A stretch of DNA of 64,000 bases from Bacillus_BA fengqiuensis (lineage in GTDB: Bacteria > Bacillota > Bacilli > Bacillales > Bacillaceae_H): assembly GCA_030813035.1 (NCBI GenBank), contig JAUSTV010000004.1. One strand, written 5' to 3'. Below are positions 41,182 through 48,689 of this stretch, one piece after another (position 1 is the first letter of the stretch; each line of letters opens with the position of its first letter). The notes under the pieces were generated by a model. It worked only from the letters and a program-made list of their open reading frames with translations, made no database searches and was not told the origin of the DNA. The position numbers and the translations under genes are program-made.

Positions 41182-41472
41182 TTAAAAGTCAAACAGGCTG
41201 TCGCCGTTCGCTCCATCCGATATCACCGTTGATTTTGTCATGTTGCCGGAAACTTGAGAAGATACTATTATCGGTTTATTTTCAACAAAAGCAGCAGGCG
41301 TCGAAGAAATGACCGGAGAGTTTCCCTGTTGATCCATCGCTAACTCACAAAGCGCTTTGATAGCGGCGAGCCGATCACGAACACAGCGCTCCTGCTGGGT
41401 TGAAGCTTCCTGTATGGCTTCATATACTTCATCATTCATCTTATTTAAAAGTTGCATCATGGAGATATTCAT
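41182..41472 (-). CDS. ywdI: YwdI family protein (DUF5327)
   Basis: A 96-aa helical protein of the YwdI family. The N-terminal half is a predicted helix pair (MMQLLNKMNDEVYEAIQEAS); the C-terminal half is Ser/Val-rich and ends SDGANGDSLFDF. No function known. AAGGAGGGGG precedes the ATG. It lies between ung and ywdK as in B. subtilis. The 316-base gap to ung holds a hairpin at 41691-41727 (GGCTTTATCAAG with CTTGATAAAGCC), another at 41556-41577, and an R1 fragment. Confidence 0.82.
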   Translation of the reverse strand: MNISMMQLLNKMNDEVYEAIQEASTQQERCVRDRLAAIKALCELAMDQQGNSPVISSTPAAFVENKPIIVSSQVSGNMTKSTVISDGANGDSLFDF

Positions 41473-41756
41473 AATCCCCCTCCTTTTTCTATTTCTGAAA
41501 ACTTTCCTTCTATAATAAAAGCCGTGACAGTTCCTAATGCATATGTGACAAATGCATTACTCAAATGAGTGATGCTTCTCCGTTTCCCCCTGCCCTTTGC
41601 CTTTGTATATTCAGCCCTTCTTATTTTAACAGAAGCCGAATGGACCTTCTATCGTTTCTCCTTTATTCTGCATTCAATGAGACCCGGCTTTATCAAGAAA
41701 ATGGAAGATTCCCTTGATAAAGCCCTTCCATTCCAACATAATTGAAATCAGGGCAT

Positions 41757-41783
41757 TTTTCCTACCCGTTAATGCCGGGTAAA
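41757..41783 (+). repeat. R1 fragment after ung
   Basis: CTACCCGTTAATGCCGGGTAAA is the hairpin end of R1 (CTGCCCGTTAATGCGGGATAAA) with changes. It lies six bases from the ung stop codon. Confidence 0.55.
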
Positions 41784-41788
41784 TGGAG

Positions 41789-42463
41789 TTATATGTTTTC
41801 AATTTGCCAATCGATAGGGGCTTGGCCATGATCTGTTAAAAATTGATTTGTCTTTGAAAAAGGACGGCTGCCAAAGAATCCCCGATTAGCTGAAAAAGGG
41901 CTGGGATGTGGACTTTCCAGGATATAATGGTGATGGGCGTGAATCAGCTTCTTCTTTTCTTGAGCGTGTTTTCCCCATAACAAAAATACCATCGGTTCCT
42001 CACGGTTAGCGAGCAGTTCAATAACCCGGTCTGTAAACGTCTCCCATCCTTTTCCTTTATGGGAATTCGCTTCGCCTTTCCTTACGGTTAAAACTGTATT
42101 CAATAAAAGAACCCCCTGCTCTGCCCACTTCACTAAATATCCATTATTGGGTATAAAACATCCTACATCTGTTGAGAGCTCTTTATATATATTGACAAGG
42201 GATGGAGGCGTTTTAACACCCGGCTTTACCGAAAAGCTTAAACCGTGCGCTTGCCCGGGTCCATGATAAGGGTCTTGTCCCAAGATTACTACCTTTGTGT
42301 CACAATAGCCCGTTAAATGCAAAGCGTTAAATATATCCTGTTTGTCAGGAAAAACCGTCTTCGTATTATATTCCTCCACCAAGAATTTCTTTAGTTCCAT
42401 ATAGTAAGGCTGCTGAAATTGGTCTTCCAATAAAGAAGCCCAATCATTTGTTAAAATGGCCAC
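41789..42463 (-). CDS. ung: Uracil-DNA glycosylase (family 1)
   Basis: A 224-aa base-excision enzyme removing uracil from DNA. The water-activating loop GQDPYHGPGQAHGLSFSV (catalytic Asp64), the uracil-specificity strand VLLLNTVLTV and the minor-groove loop HPSPFSANRGFFGS are complete. Start is GTG at 42463, with AGGTGG seven bases before it; an ATG is not available nearby. It lies upstream of ywdI. Length is normal for the family. Confidence 0.97.
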   Translation of the reverse strand: MAILTNDWASLLEDQFQQPYYMELKKFLVEEYNTKTVFPDKQDIFNALHLTGYCDTKVVILGQDPYHGPGQAHGLSFSVKPGVKTPPSLVNIYKELSTDVGCFIPNNGYLVKWAEQGVLLLNTVLTVRKGEANSHKGKGWETFTDRVIELLANREEPMVFLLWGKHAQEKKKLIHAHHHYILESPHPSPFSANRGFFGSRPFSKTNQFLTDHGQAPIDWQIENI

Positions 42464-42541
42464 CTGTATACCACCTTCCTAAAGGCATTTTCTTTTATCA
42501 TTAGCCTACCTTATTTCATGATCTTGAATCAACTGATTTCC

Positions 42542-42596
42542 TTTATCCTGCATGAACAGGCAGTGAGATTCTCACTGATGGGATTTTCCTTCATAA
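42542..42596 (-). repeat. R1 repeat, short form, between ung and the staygreen gene
   Basis: On the minus strand it reads GAAGGAAAATCCCATCAGTG, then CACTGCCTGTTCATGCAGG, then ATAAAG. The terminal hairpin is CCTG...CAGG where other copies have CCCG...CGGG, a paired change. Confidence 0.7.
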
Positions 42597-42684
42597 AAAG
42601 CATACCGCATGAAATTTCAACTCATGTTCCCCTTCCCTTCCGTATAAGATGTAAAGAGTGGATATTGCATAAGGAGGGATGGAG

Positions 42685-43137
42685 ATGAAAAAGTTAAATC
42701 CCGACAAGCTGCAAATAGAATATCGCATTGGCGTGACCCCAACCCAACCTGTAATAGGAAGAAAATACACCCTTACCCATTCAGATATGACGGCCGAGTT
42801 GTTTTTAACGATCGCCTTAGAATATGCCTATGACAAAATAGGGCCTATTCGGGATGAAGTATTAGCGGAGTTTAAATTTCATCAATGCCGCGATGTTTTT
42901 CATGTGTATTGTTATGTTGGTGGATGTGATGATTACCAAATGGCAAAATTGCGTTACCAGATTTTCAAAAAAGAGCTTCCCCTTGCCTTACAAGCTATTC
43001 GTTATGGAGATGCAGCGTTCTTTGCATGTCATCCCTCTTTAGATTATTGTCCGGTTCTTGTTTATTTTGATTCTTCTTATCCAGACTTAAATATGGTCGA
43101 ACCATTTGGGACTCTTTCACAGTATCGATTGGTTTAA
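42685..43137 (+). CDS. Staygreen (SGR) family protein
   Basis: A 150-aa protein. The segment RKYTLTHSDMTAELFLTIAL, then RDEVLAEF and FHVYCYVGG, matches the core of the staygreen family, named after the plant Mg-dechelatase that starts chlorophyll breakdown. Bacterial members are shorter and lack the plant transit peptide; in a non-photosynthetic Bacillus the substrate cannot be chlorophyll, and the role is unknown. AAGGAGGG is spaced six bases from the ATG at 42685. The gene is monocistronic, with a strong terminator. Confidence 0.82.
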   Translation: MKKLNPDKLQIEYRIGVTPTQPVIGRKYTLTHSDMTAELFLTIALEYAYDKIGPIRDEVLAEFKFHQCRDVFHVYCYVGGCDDYQMAKLRYQIFKKELPLALQAIRYGDAAFFACHPSLDYCPVLVYFDSSYPDLNMVEPFGTLSQYRLV

Positions 43138-43143
43138 TGGGAG

Positions 43144-43190
43144 CAGGTGCCTTGAATGTTTCACATGAAACATTCAAGGCACCTGTTTTA
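43144..43190 (+). terminator. Terminator of the staygreen gene, with a parS-like core
   Basis: CAGGTGCCTTGAATGTTTCA (43144-43163) pairs perfectly with 43166-43185 and is followed by TTTTA. The centre, TGTTTCACATGAAACA (43157-43172), differs at one base from the Bacillus parS consensus TGTTnCACGTGAAACA. Confidence 0.85.
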
Positions 43191-43349
43191 TATAACTTTT
43201 TCTTTATGATTTCCTTGCATAACCGCGCCTCGAATTAACAAGCAAAAAGATTTGATTTAACGCTTAGCCTAATTAGACTTTTAAGTATCCTTTAAACTCC
43301 TCGATTGACGGAAAACTTTTTTGTTATTCTGACATATTTTTTCAAAAAA

Positions 43350-43363
43350 TGAAAACGGTATCA
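43350..43363 (+). promoter_or_regulatory. cre (CcpA) site upstream of zwf
   Basis: TGAAAACGGTATCA fits every position of the cre consensus TGWAANCGNTNWCA. It lies about 100 bases upstream of the predicted zwf transcription start, a position more usual for activation or upstream modulation than for roadblock repression. Confidence 0.6.
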
Positions 43364-43423
43364 CACAAATACCCAATACGTCCTTCTATTTGAATGGATT
43401 AAGATAAAAAAATGACTAAATAT

Positions 43424-43452
43424 TTGCTTTAACTCGCCAAAACAGATACAAT
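43424..43452 (+). promoter_or_regulatory. Likely sigma-A promoter of zwf
   Basis: TTGCTT (43424-43429), a 17-base spacer, TACAAT (43447-43452). The start codon is 68 bases downstream of the -10. Confidence 0.6.
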
Positions 43453-43519
43453 TTTATAACTGAATAGGATACATAATAAGATTGAACGCATTTAGAATAA
43501 AGTGAGGTTCTTTGAAGTG

Positions 43520-45022
43520 ATGACAACGAACAATCCAAAATCCATTATCGTTATTTTCGGTGCAACAGGCGACCTGGCAAAGCGCAAGCTGTTCCCCTCT
43601 ATCTTTCGGTTATATCGAAGCGGCAAACTATCCGAGGACTTCGCGGTAGTAGGGGTAGCCAGAAGGCCCTTATCCAATGAAGATTTTCGTGAGAATGTAA
43701 AAAGTTCCATCAATAATTTAAAAGAGGGATCCGTCAGTGCGGAGACTTTTGCCTCCCATTTTTATTATCATCCATTTGATGTCACCAATATTGCTTCTTA
43801 CCAAGAGCTTAAAGGCTTGCTTGGTAATCTTGATGAAGAATATCATACAGAAGGCAATCGCATTTTCTACTTAGCGATGGCTCCTGAATTTTTTGGTACA
43901 ATCGGTGCCAATTTGAAATCAGAAGGCCTGACATCCACAGAAGGGTGGAGCAGATTAGTCATCGAAAAGCCATTTGGACATGACTTTGAATCTGCTAAAG
44001 CTTTAAACGATCAAATTCGCCATGTATTTACGGAAGACCAAATTTACCGTATTGATCATTACCTTGGAAAAGAGATGGTTCAAAACATCGAAGTGATCCG
44101 TTTCGCGAACCCAATATTTGAATCTCTCTGGAACAATCAATATATCTCTAATATTCAGATTACATCAAGCGAAACACTCGGTGTAGAAGACCGCGGACGC
44201 TATTACGAATCATCAGGCGCCCTGCGTGATATGGTTCAAAACCATATGCTTCAAATGGTAGCCCTGCTTGCAATGGAGCCGCCAATTAAATTAACGACAG
44301 AAGAAATTAGAAGCGAAAAAGTAAAGGTTCTTCGCGCTTTACGCACGATGACCGAGGATCAGGTAGCGGACTATTTCGTCCGCGGGCAATACGGCCGCGG
44401 AATCGTTGATGAGCAGGAAGTGGCGGCTTATCGCGAGGAAAGTTCGGTAGACTCCGAGTCTAATACAGAAACATTCGTATCAGGTAAATTGATGATTGAT
44501 AACTTTAGATGGGCGGGCGTTCCTTTCTACATTCGTACCGGTAAACGCATGACCGAAAAATCAACTGAAATTGTTGTTCAATTTAAAGATTTGCCAATGA
44601 ATCTATATGTCGAGAAAGACAAAACCATCCACCCGAATTTGCTGGTGATTCATATTCAACCGGAAGAAGGCATTACCCTTCACCTTAATGCGCAAAAAGG
44701 AGACGGCGGTACAACATCCACTCCAATTAAATTAGATTACTGCAATAACTGCGGCGATAAAATGAATACACCAGAAGCATATGAACGCCTTTTATATGAC
44801 TGCATGCGCGGTGATGCAACAAACTTTACCCATTGGGATGAAGTAGCCTTATCATGGAAGTTTGTCGATACGATTTCAAAAGCATGGACAAACAAAAAGT
44901 CGGAAAATTTCCCTAACTATGAATCCGGATCAACGGGGCCAAAAGAATCTGATGCTTTATTGGCGAAAGACGGCCTGCATTGGTGGGCTATTGGGACAAA
45001 CCCCGATACAGGTTCTAAATAA
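43520..45022 (+). CDS. zwf: Glucose-6-phosphate 1-dehydrogenase
   Basis: A 500-aa NADP-dependent enzyme opening the oxidative pentose phosphate pathway. The nucleotide-binding GATGDLAKRKL (14-24), the catalytic RIDHYLGKE and the RWAGVPFYIRTGKRM segment are clear. The frame runs back to a GTG at 43502, but MTTNNPKSIIVIFGATG starting at the ATG at 43520 fits the Bacillus N-terminus; the ribosome site GTGAGG is a little distant. It converges with gnd, which carries out the third step of the same pathway. Confidence 0.97.
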   Translation: MTTNNPKSIIVIFGATGDLAKRKLFPSIFRLYRSGKLSEDFAVVGVARRPLSNEDFRENVKSSINNLKEGSVSAETFASHFYYHPFDVTNIASYQELKGLLGNLDEEYHTEGNRIFYLAMAPEFFGTIGANLKSEGLTSTEGWSRLVIEKPFGHDFESAKALNDQIRHVFTEDQIYRIDHYLGKEMVQNIEVIRFANPIFESLWNNQYISNIQITSSETLGVEDRGRYYESSGALRDMVQNHMLQMVALLAMEPPIKLTTEEIRSEKVKVLRALRTMTEDQVADYFVRGQYGRGIVDEQEVAAYREESSVDSESNTETFVSGKLMIDNFRWAGVPFYIRTGKRMTEKSTEIVVQFKDLPMNLYVEKDKTIHPNLLVIHIQPEEGITLHLNAQKGDGGTTSTPIKLDYCNNCGDKMNTPEAYERLLYDCMRGDATNFTHWDEVALSWKFVDTISKAWTNKKSENFPNYESGSTGPKESDALLAKDGLHWWAIGTNPDTGSK

Positions 45023-45114
45023 CAGCAAACAAATTTCCTCATCGCTGCGTTCATAACGCTGCAGAGGCCTGAATCTGGCTGTTTAAACGAATTGTTTACT
45101 TAAACGCGAAAAAA

Positions 45115-45145
45115 GAAGGATTCCTAAACAGGAATCCTTCTTTTT
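45115..45145 (+). terminator. zwf terminator, left copy of a 31-bp duplication
   Basis: GAAGGATTCCT-aaac-AGGAATCCTTC-TTTTT. The identical 31 bases recur at 46697-46727 on the other side of the IS element. Confidence 0.9.
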
Positions 45146-46696
45146 GTCGACAAAAGGGGTTCGGAATGGTCTCATTCCGAACCCCTTTTTGACTTTTTGT
45201 TGGATTTAAAGCGATTTAAGAGAACGACAGACCTCTCCGAGTTCATCATTTAGGCCATTTTTGGACCTTGCCAAGTCCAGTTGGCCATTTTCTTCAGATT
45301 CATGGCAGCGAAAGTAAGCATCGCCTGCATAGACAATTTTTTAAGTCCCCTTAACGTTGTCCAACGCATGCCATGCTTTTCTTTTGCGTCTGCGAATACA
45401 CGCTCAATCGTTTCTTTGCGTTTCGCATAAATAGATTTGACCTCTTCTTGGTGGCGAAGATGGTCTGCTTCTTCCACGTGTTCCTGCCAAATGTGACGTG
45501 TCACCACTTTTTGATGGTCTTTACTTTCGGTACATTTGGCCAAAAATGGACAGGCTGCACAGACCTGTTTCGGTGATTTGTACTCACGATACCCTTCTTT
45601 ATTCGTTGTCGAGTAGTTCAGCACTTCCCCTGCCGGACAAAGGTAACAGTCGAAGTGTTCATCGTACACATAGTCATGTTTTCGGAAGAAGCCTTCTTTT
45701 GTACGTGGCCGGGTGTAAGGTAAGACAGGTGTGATTCCATTTTCAAATAAGTACCTTGTAATCGCAGGTGTTTTATAAGCTGCATCTGCGGCAACAGCTT
45801 CAGGCTTTCCGACTTTCTTCAGCACTTTTTCTACCAATGGCTCTAAGACCTGGCTGTCGTGTGTGTTGCCTGGTGTCACCATCGTGCCCAGTACAAACCC
45901 TTTGCGGTCTGCGGCCGCATGAAACTAATAGGCGAATTGTTTAGTCCGTTCGTCTTTGACGTAGTAGCCACTATCTGGATCGGTTGTGCTTTCTTTGATT
46001 TCTTTGGTTTCTTCCTTTTCGAACTTATCCGGCGGGAACGGCTTTTTCCCATGGTCCTCACGGTCTTGGTTAATCTCTTCTTGGAGACGTTCTTGATACG
46101 CGCGTGTTTCTTTGCGAACGACTTTCTTTTCGAATTTACGCTTATTCGCACTGGCTTTCACGTGAGTGGAATCAATGAAAACGTGCTCTGCGCTCATTAA
46201 CTTTTTCTCGGCGGCTATCTTCAATATACGATAGAAGATCTGTTCAAATAGGTCAGTATCTTTAAAGCGACGCTCGTAGTTTTTCCCGAACGTTGAGAAG
46301 TGTGGTACTTTATCGTGAAACCCATACCCTAGGAACCAGCGATAGGCCATGTTCGTTTCCACTTCTTCGATCGTCTTGCGCATCGAGCGAATTCCGAAGG
46401 CATATTGAATAAAGGTCAGTTTAATCAAGATAACCGGGTCAATACTGGGGCGTCCTACTTCCGAATACAGATCTTCCACTAGATCATAAATAAAAGAGAA
46501 ATCAATCGCCGCCTCCATTTTACGGACCAAATGATTCTCTGGCACCAGTTGATCTAAAGCGATCATTTCTATTTGATCTCGCTGAATGGAATTATGTTTC
46601 GAAAGCATCATCATCACCTCAAAGTTTTCATTAGTTCTATTTTAAATTAAAAAAGACTGTAGACAAACTCGATTTTATCGAGTTTGTCTACAGTCT
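45146..46696 (-). mobile_element. IS1182-like insertion sequence between zwf and gnd
   Basis: A 1551-bp element flanked by identical 31-bp direct copies of the zwf/gnd terminator. Each end carries a perfect hairpin: 45152-45168 with 45173-45189 at the left, and AGACTGTAGACAAACTCGAT (46654-46673) with 46677-46696 at the right. The ends share GTnGACAAA as a short inverted repeat. The element encodes one IS1182-type transposase on the minus strand, interrupted by a stop. Both end hairpins carry T runs that would block transcription into the transposase gene. Family assignment is from transposase sequence pattern. Confidence 0.85.
45250..46617 (-). pseudogene. IS1182 family transposase, interrupted by one in-frame TAG
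   Basis: Two open segments (46617-45928 and 45924-45250) lie in the same frame, separated only by a TAG at 45927-45925. Across it the protein reads QFAY-stop-FHAAADRKGFVLGTMVTPG, continuous with the family pattern, so a single nonsense change is enough to explain the break. The N-terminal part has SKHNSIQRDQIEMIALDQLV and YRWFLGYGF (the transposase N-terminal domain). The C-terminal part has the DDE region with a cysteine cluster (CYLCPAG, CAACPFLAKC) and TIERVFADAKEKHGMRWTTL. Probably inactive unless suppressed or complemented by another copy. Confidence 0.9.
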
Positions 46697-46727
46697 GAAG
46701 GATTCCTAAACAGGAATCCTTCTTTTT
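46697..46727 (-). terminator. gnd-side copy of the duplicated terminator
   Basis: Identical to 45115-45145. In the gnd direction the T run that would follow the stem has been replaced by the IS end, so termination of gnd now probably relies on the IS right-end hairpin, which is followed by TTTTTT. Confidence 0.8.
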
Positions 46728-46732
46728 TCGTT

Positions 46733-48148
46733 TTATTTTGAAAACCATTCCGTATGGAAGATGCCTTCTTTATCTACACGCTGATACGTATGAGCTCCAA
46801 AGTAGTCACGCTGAGCCTGTAGAAGATTAGCCGGCAATGTCTCTGTACGATAGCTGTCATAATACGCCAAAGCGCTGGAGAAAGATGGTACTGGAATACC
46901 TCGTTCAATGGCGATAGACAATACTTGACGAAGTGCTGATTGATAGTTTTCTACAATATCTTTAAAGTATGGATCTAATAATAAGTTCGCTAAGCCTGCT
47001 TCGCGGTCATATGCCTCTTTAATTTTTTGAAGGAATTGTGCACGAATGATGCAGCCCCCGCGGAAAATCATAGCGATTTCACCGTATTTAAGGTTCCAAT
47101 CATATTCTTCTGAAGCAGCGCGCATTTGAGCGAATCCTTGAGCATATGAACAAATTTTACTCATATATAAAGCTTTTCTTACAGCTTCGATCAATTCTTC
47201 TTTATTTCCTTCAAAGGCCTTTACTTCAGGGCCTGCCAACATTTTACTTGCTTTGACACGTTCTTCTTTCATCGCAGAAATAAAACGGGCAAATACAGAT
47301 TCTGTGATGATTGGTAGAGGGACACCTAAATCCAGGGCACTTTGGCTTGTCCATTTGCCTGTTCCCTTCTGGCCTGCCGTATCTAAAATGACGTCTACAA
47401 GCGGTTTCCCTGTTTCTTCATCCACCTTTGTGAAAATATCAGCTGTAATCTCAATTAAATAGCTGTCCAATTCACCTTTGTTCCACTCTGCAAATACTTC
47501 ATGAAGTTCTTCGGCACTTAAACCTATTACATGCTTCATAATGAAATAAGCTTCGGAAATTAATTGCATGTCACCATACTCAATACCGTTATGTACCATT
47601 TTAACGTAATGGCCGGCACCGTTAGGGCCAATGTATGTGCAGCAAGGCTCTTCGTCAACTTTAGCAGAAATAGCCTTTAAAATTGGTTCTACGAGTTCAT
47701 AGGCCTCTTTTTGTCCTCCAGGCATAATGGAAGGACCCTTTAATGCTCCCTCTTCTCCACCTGAAACACCTGTACCGATAAAATGAAGCCCTGCTTCTTC
47801 TAACTCTTTGTTGCGTCTGATCGTATCTTGGAAGAATGTATTACCGCCATCAATGATAATGTCGCCTTTTTCGAGATGTGGCTTTAATGCGTCGATTGTA
47901 GCGTCTGTCGGACCGCCTGCTTTTACCATTAATAAAATTTTGCGCGGTACTTCAAGTGAATTTACAAATTCTTCAATACTGTATGTACCTTTAAAGTTTT
48001 TTCCTTCTGCTTCATTTTTCAAAAACTCTTCCGTTTTATCGGCAGAACGATTATATACCGAAACTGAGTATCCTCTGCTTTCAATATTCAATGCAAGGTT
48101 TTTACCCATAACGGCTAAACCAATAACACCAATTTGCTGTTTTGACAT
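46733..48148 (-). CDS. gndA: 6-phosphogluconate dehydrogenase, decarboxylating
   Basis: A 471-aa enzyme making ribulose-5-phosphate, CO2 and NADPH. The N-terminal Rossmann fold (IGVIGLAVMGKNLALN), the NADP strand MVKAGGPTDATI, DGGNTFFQDTIRRN, the substrate loop GTGVSGGEEGAL and the catalytic Lys/Asn region AGHYVKMVHNGIEYGDMQ are all present. Length is normal for the dimeric long form. AGAGG precedes the ATG at 48148. It converges on zwf, with the IS between them. Confidence 0.97.
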   Translation of the reverse strand: MSKQQIGVIGLAVMGKNLALNIESRGYSVSVYNRSADKTEEFLKNEAEGKNFKGTYSIEEFVNSLEVPRKILLMVKAGGPTDATIDALKPHLEKGDIIIDGGNTFFQDTIRRNKELEEAGLHFIGTGVSGGEEGALKGPSIMPGGQKEAYELVEPILKAISAKVDEEPCCTYIGPNGAGHYVKMVHNGIEYGDMQLISEAYFIMKHVIGLSAEELHEVFAEWNKGELDSYLIEITADIFTKVDEETGKPLVDVILDTAGQKGTGKWTSQSALDLGVPLPIITESVFARFISAMKEERVKASKMLAGPEVKAFEGNKEELIEAVRKALYMSKICSYAQGFAQMRAASEEYDWNLKYGEIAMIFRGGCIIRAQFLQKIKEAYDREAGLANLLLDPYFKDIVENYQSALRQVLSIAIERGIPVPSFSSALAYYDSYRTETLPANLLQAQRDYFGAHTYQRVDKEGIFHTEWFSK

Positions 48149-48341
48149 ACTAACCTCTTCCCTTCTTCATTTTAATTCCGCTCTATCAGGCAGTAAAAAT
48201 GCTGCTTCACCATAGTAGAATAAACGCCTTTAAGAACCTGGTCGACTTCACTATTTATCTTATTATCAAGATATCCTGGCGGAAGCTTCATCTTATAATG
48301 CAAATCTACCTTGTTTGAAAATACCATACTGACTAAGACCT

Positions 48342-48370
48342 TTTCAAGTTAGATGTTATCCAACTTGAAA
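48342..48370. other. Short perfect hairpin upstream of gnd
   Basis: TTTCAAGTT (48342-48350) pairs with AACTTGAAA (48362-48370). There is no T run. The 540-base gap between gnd and the PLD-like gene also holds a small R1 fragment at 48178-48192 and a full R1 copy (48446-48602). Confidence 0.5.
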
Positions 48371-48445
48371 CCCATAATCGTATAGATAGCGCTTACTATA
48401 TAAGGTTAAATGGATAGGTTTACCCGCTATCATTTGCGGAAAAAC

Positions 48446-48602
48446 ATAAAGGAAACTTCCATCTAGTGGGGGTTTCCTTCATCTCCCACCAATGGTTAGT
48501 TAACTTATCGGGCTTTTACGGGCAGTTATTCCCCACTTAAACCTCCACGATTACGCCAAGTTTTGAAGTGGATGCCTTACTGCCCGTTAATGAGGGATAA
48601 AA
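48446..48602 (+). repeat. R1 repeat, long form, reference copy
   Basis: Starts ATAAAGGAAACTTCCATC and ends CCCGTTAATGAGGGATAA. Internal stems are GTGGG/CCCAC, the outer ACGGGCAGT (48518-48526) with ACTGCCCGT (48579-48587), and the inner CCACTT/AAGTGG. The conserved single-stranded stretch GGTTAGTTAACTTATCGGGC links the two halves. It lies 88 bases upstream of the PLD-like gene. Confidence 0.88.
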
Positions 48603-48689
48603 GGCCCCATTACGCTCCGTGTGGATGAGGGGCTTCCGACATTTTATTTACATCAAAATAAGCAAATCTATTTAAAGGGAGTCTATTGA

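Noticed and set aside
45250..46617. Two separate transposase genes
   Set aside because: Both segments are in the same frame and separated by one TAG; treated as one interrupted gene.
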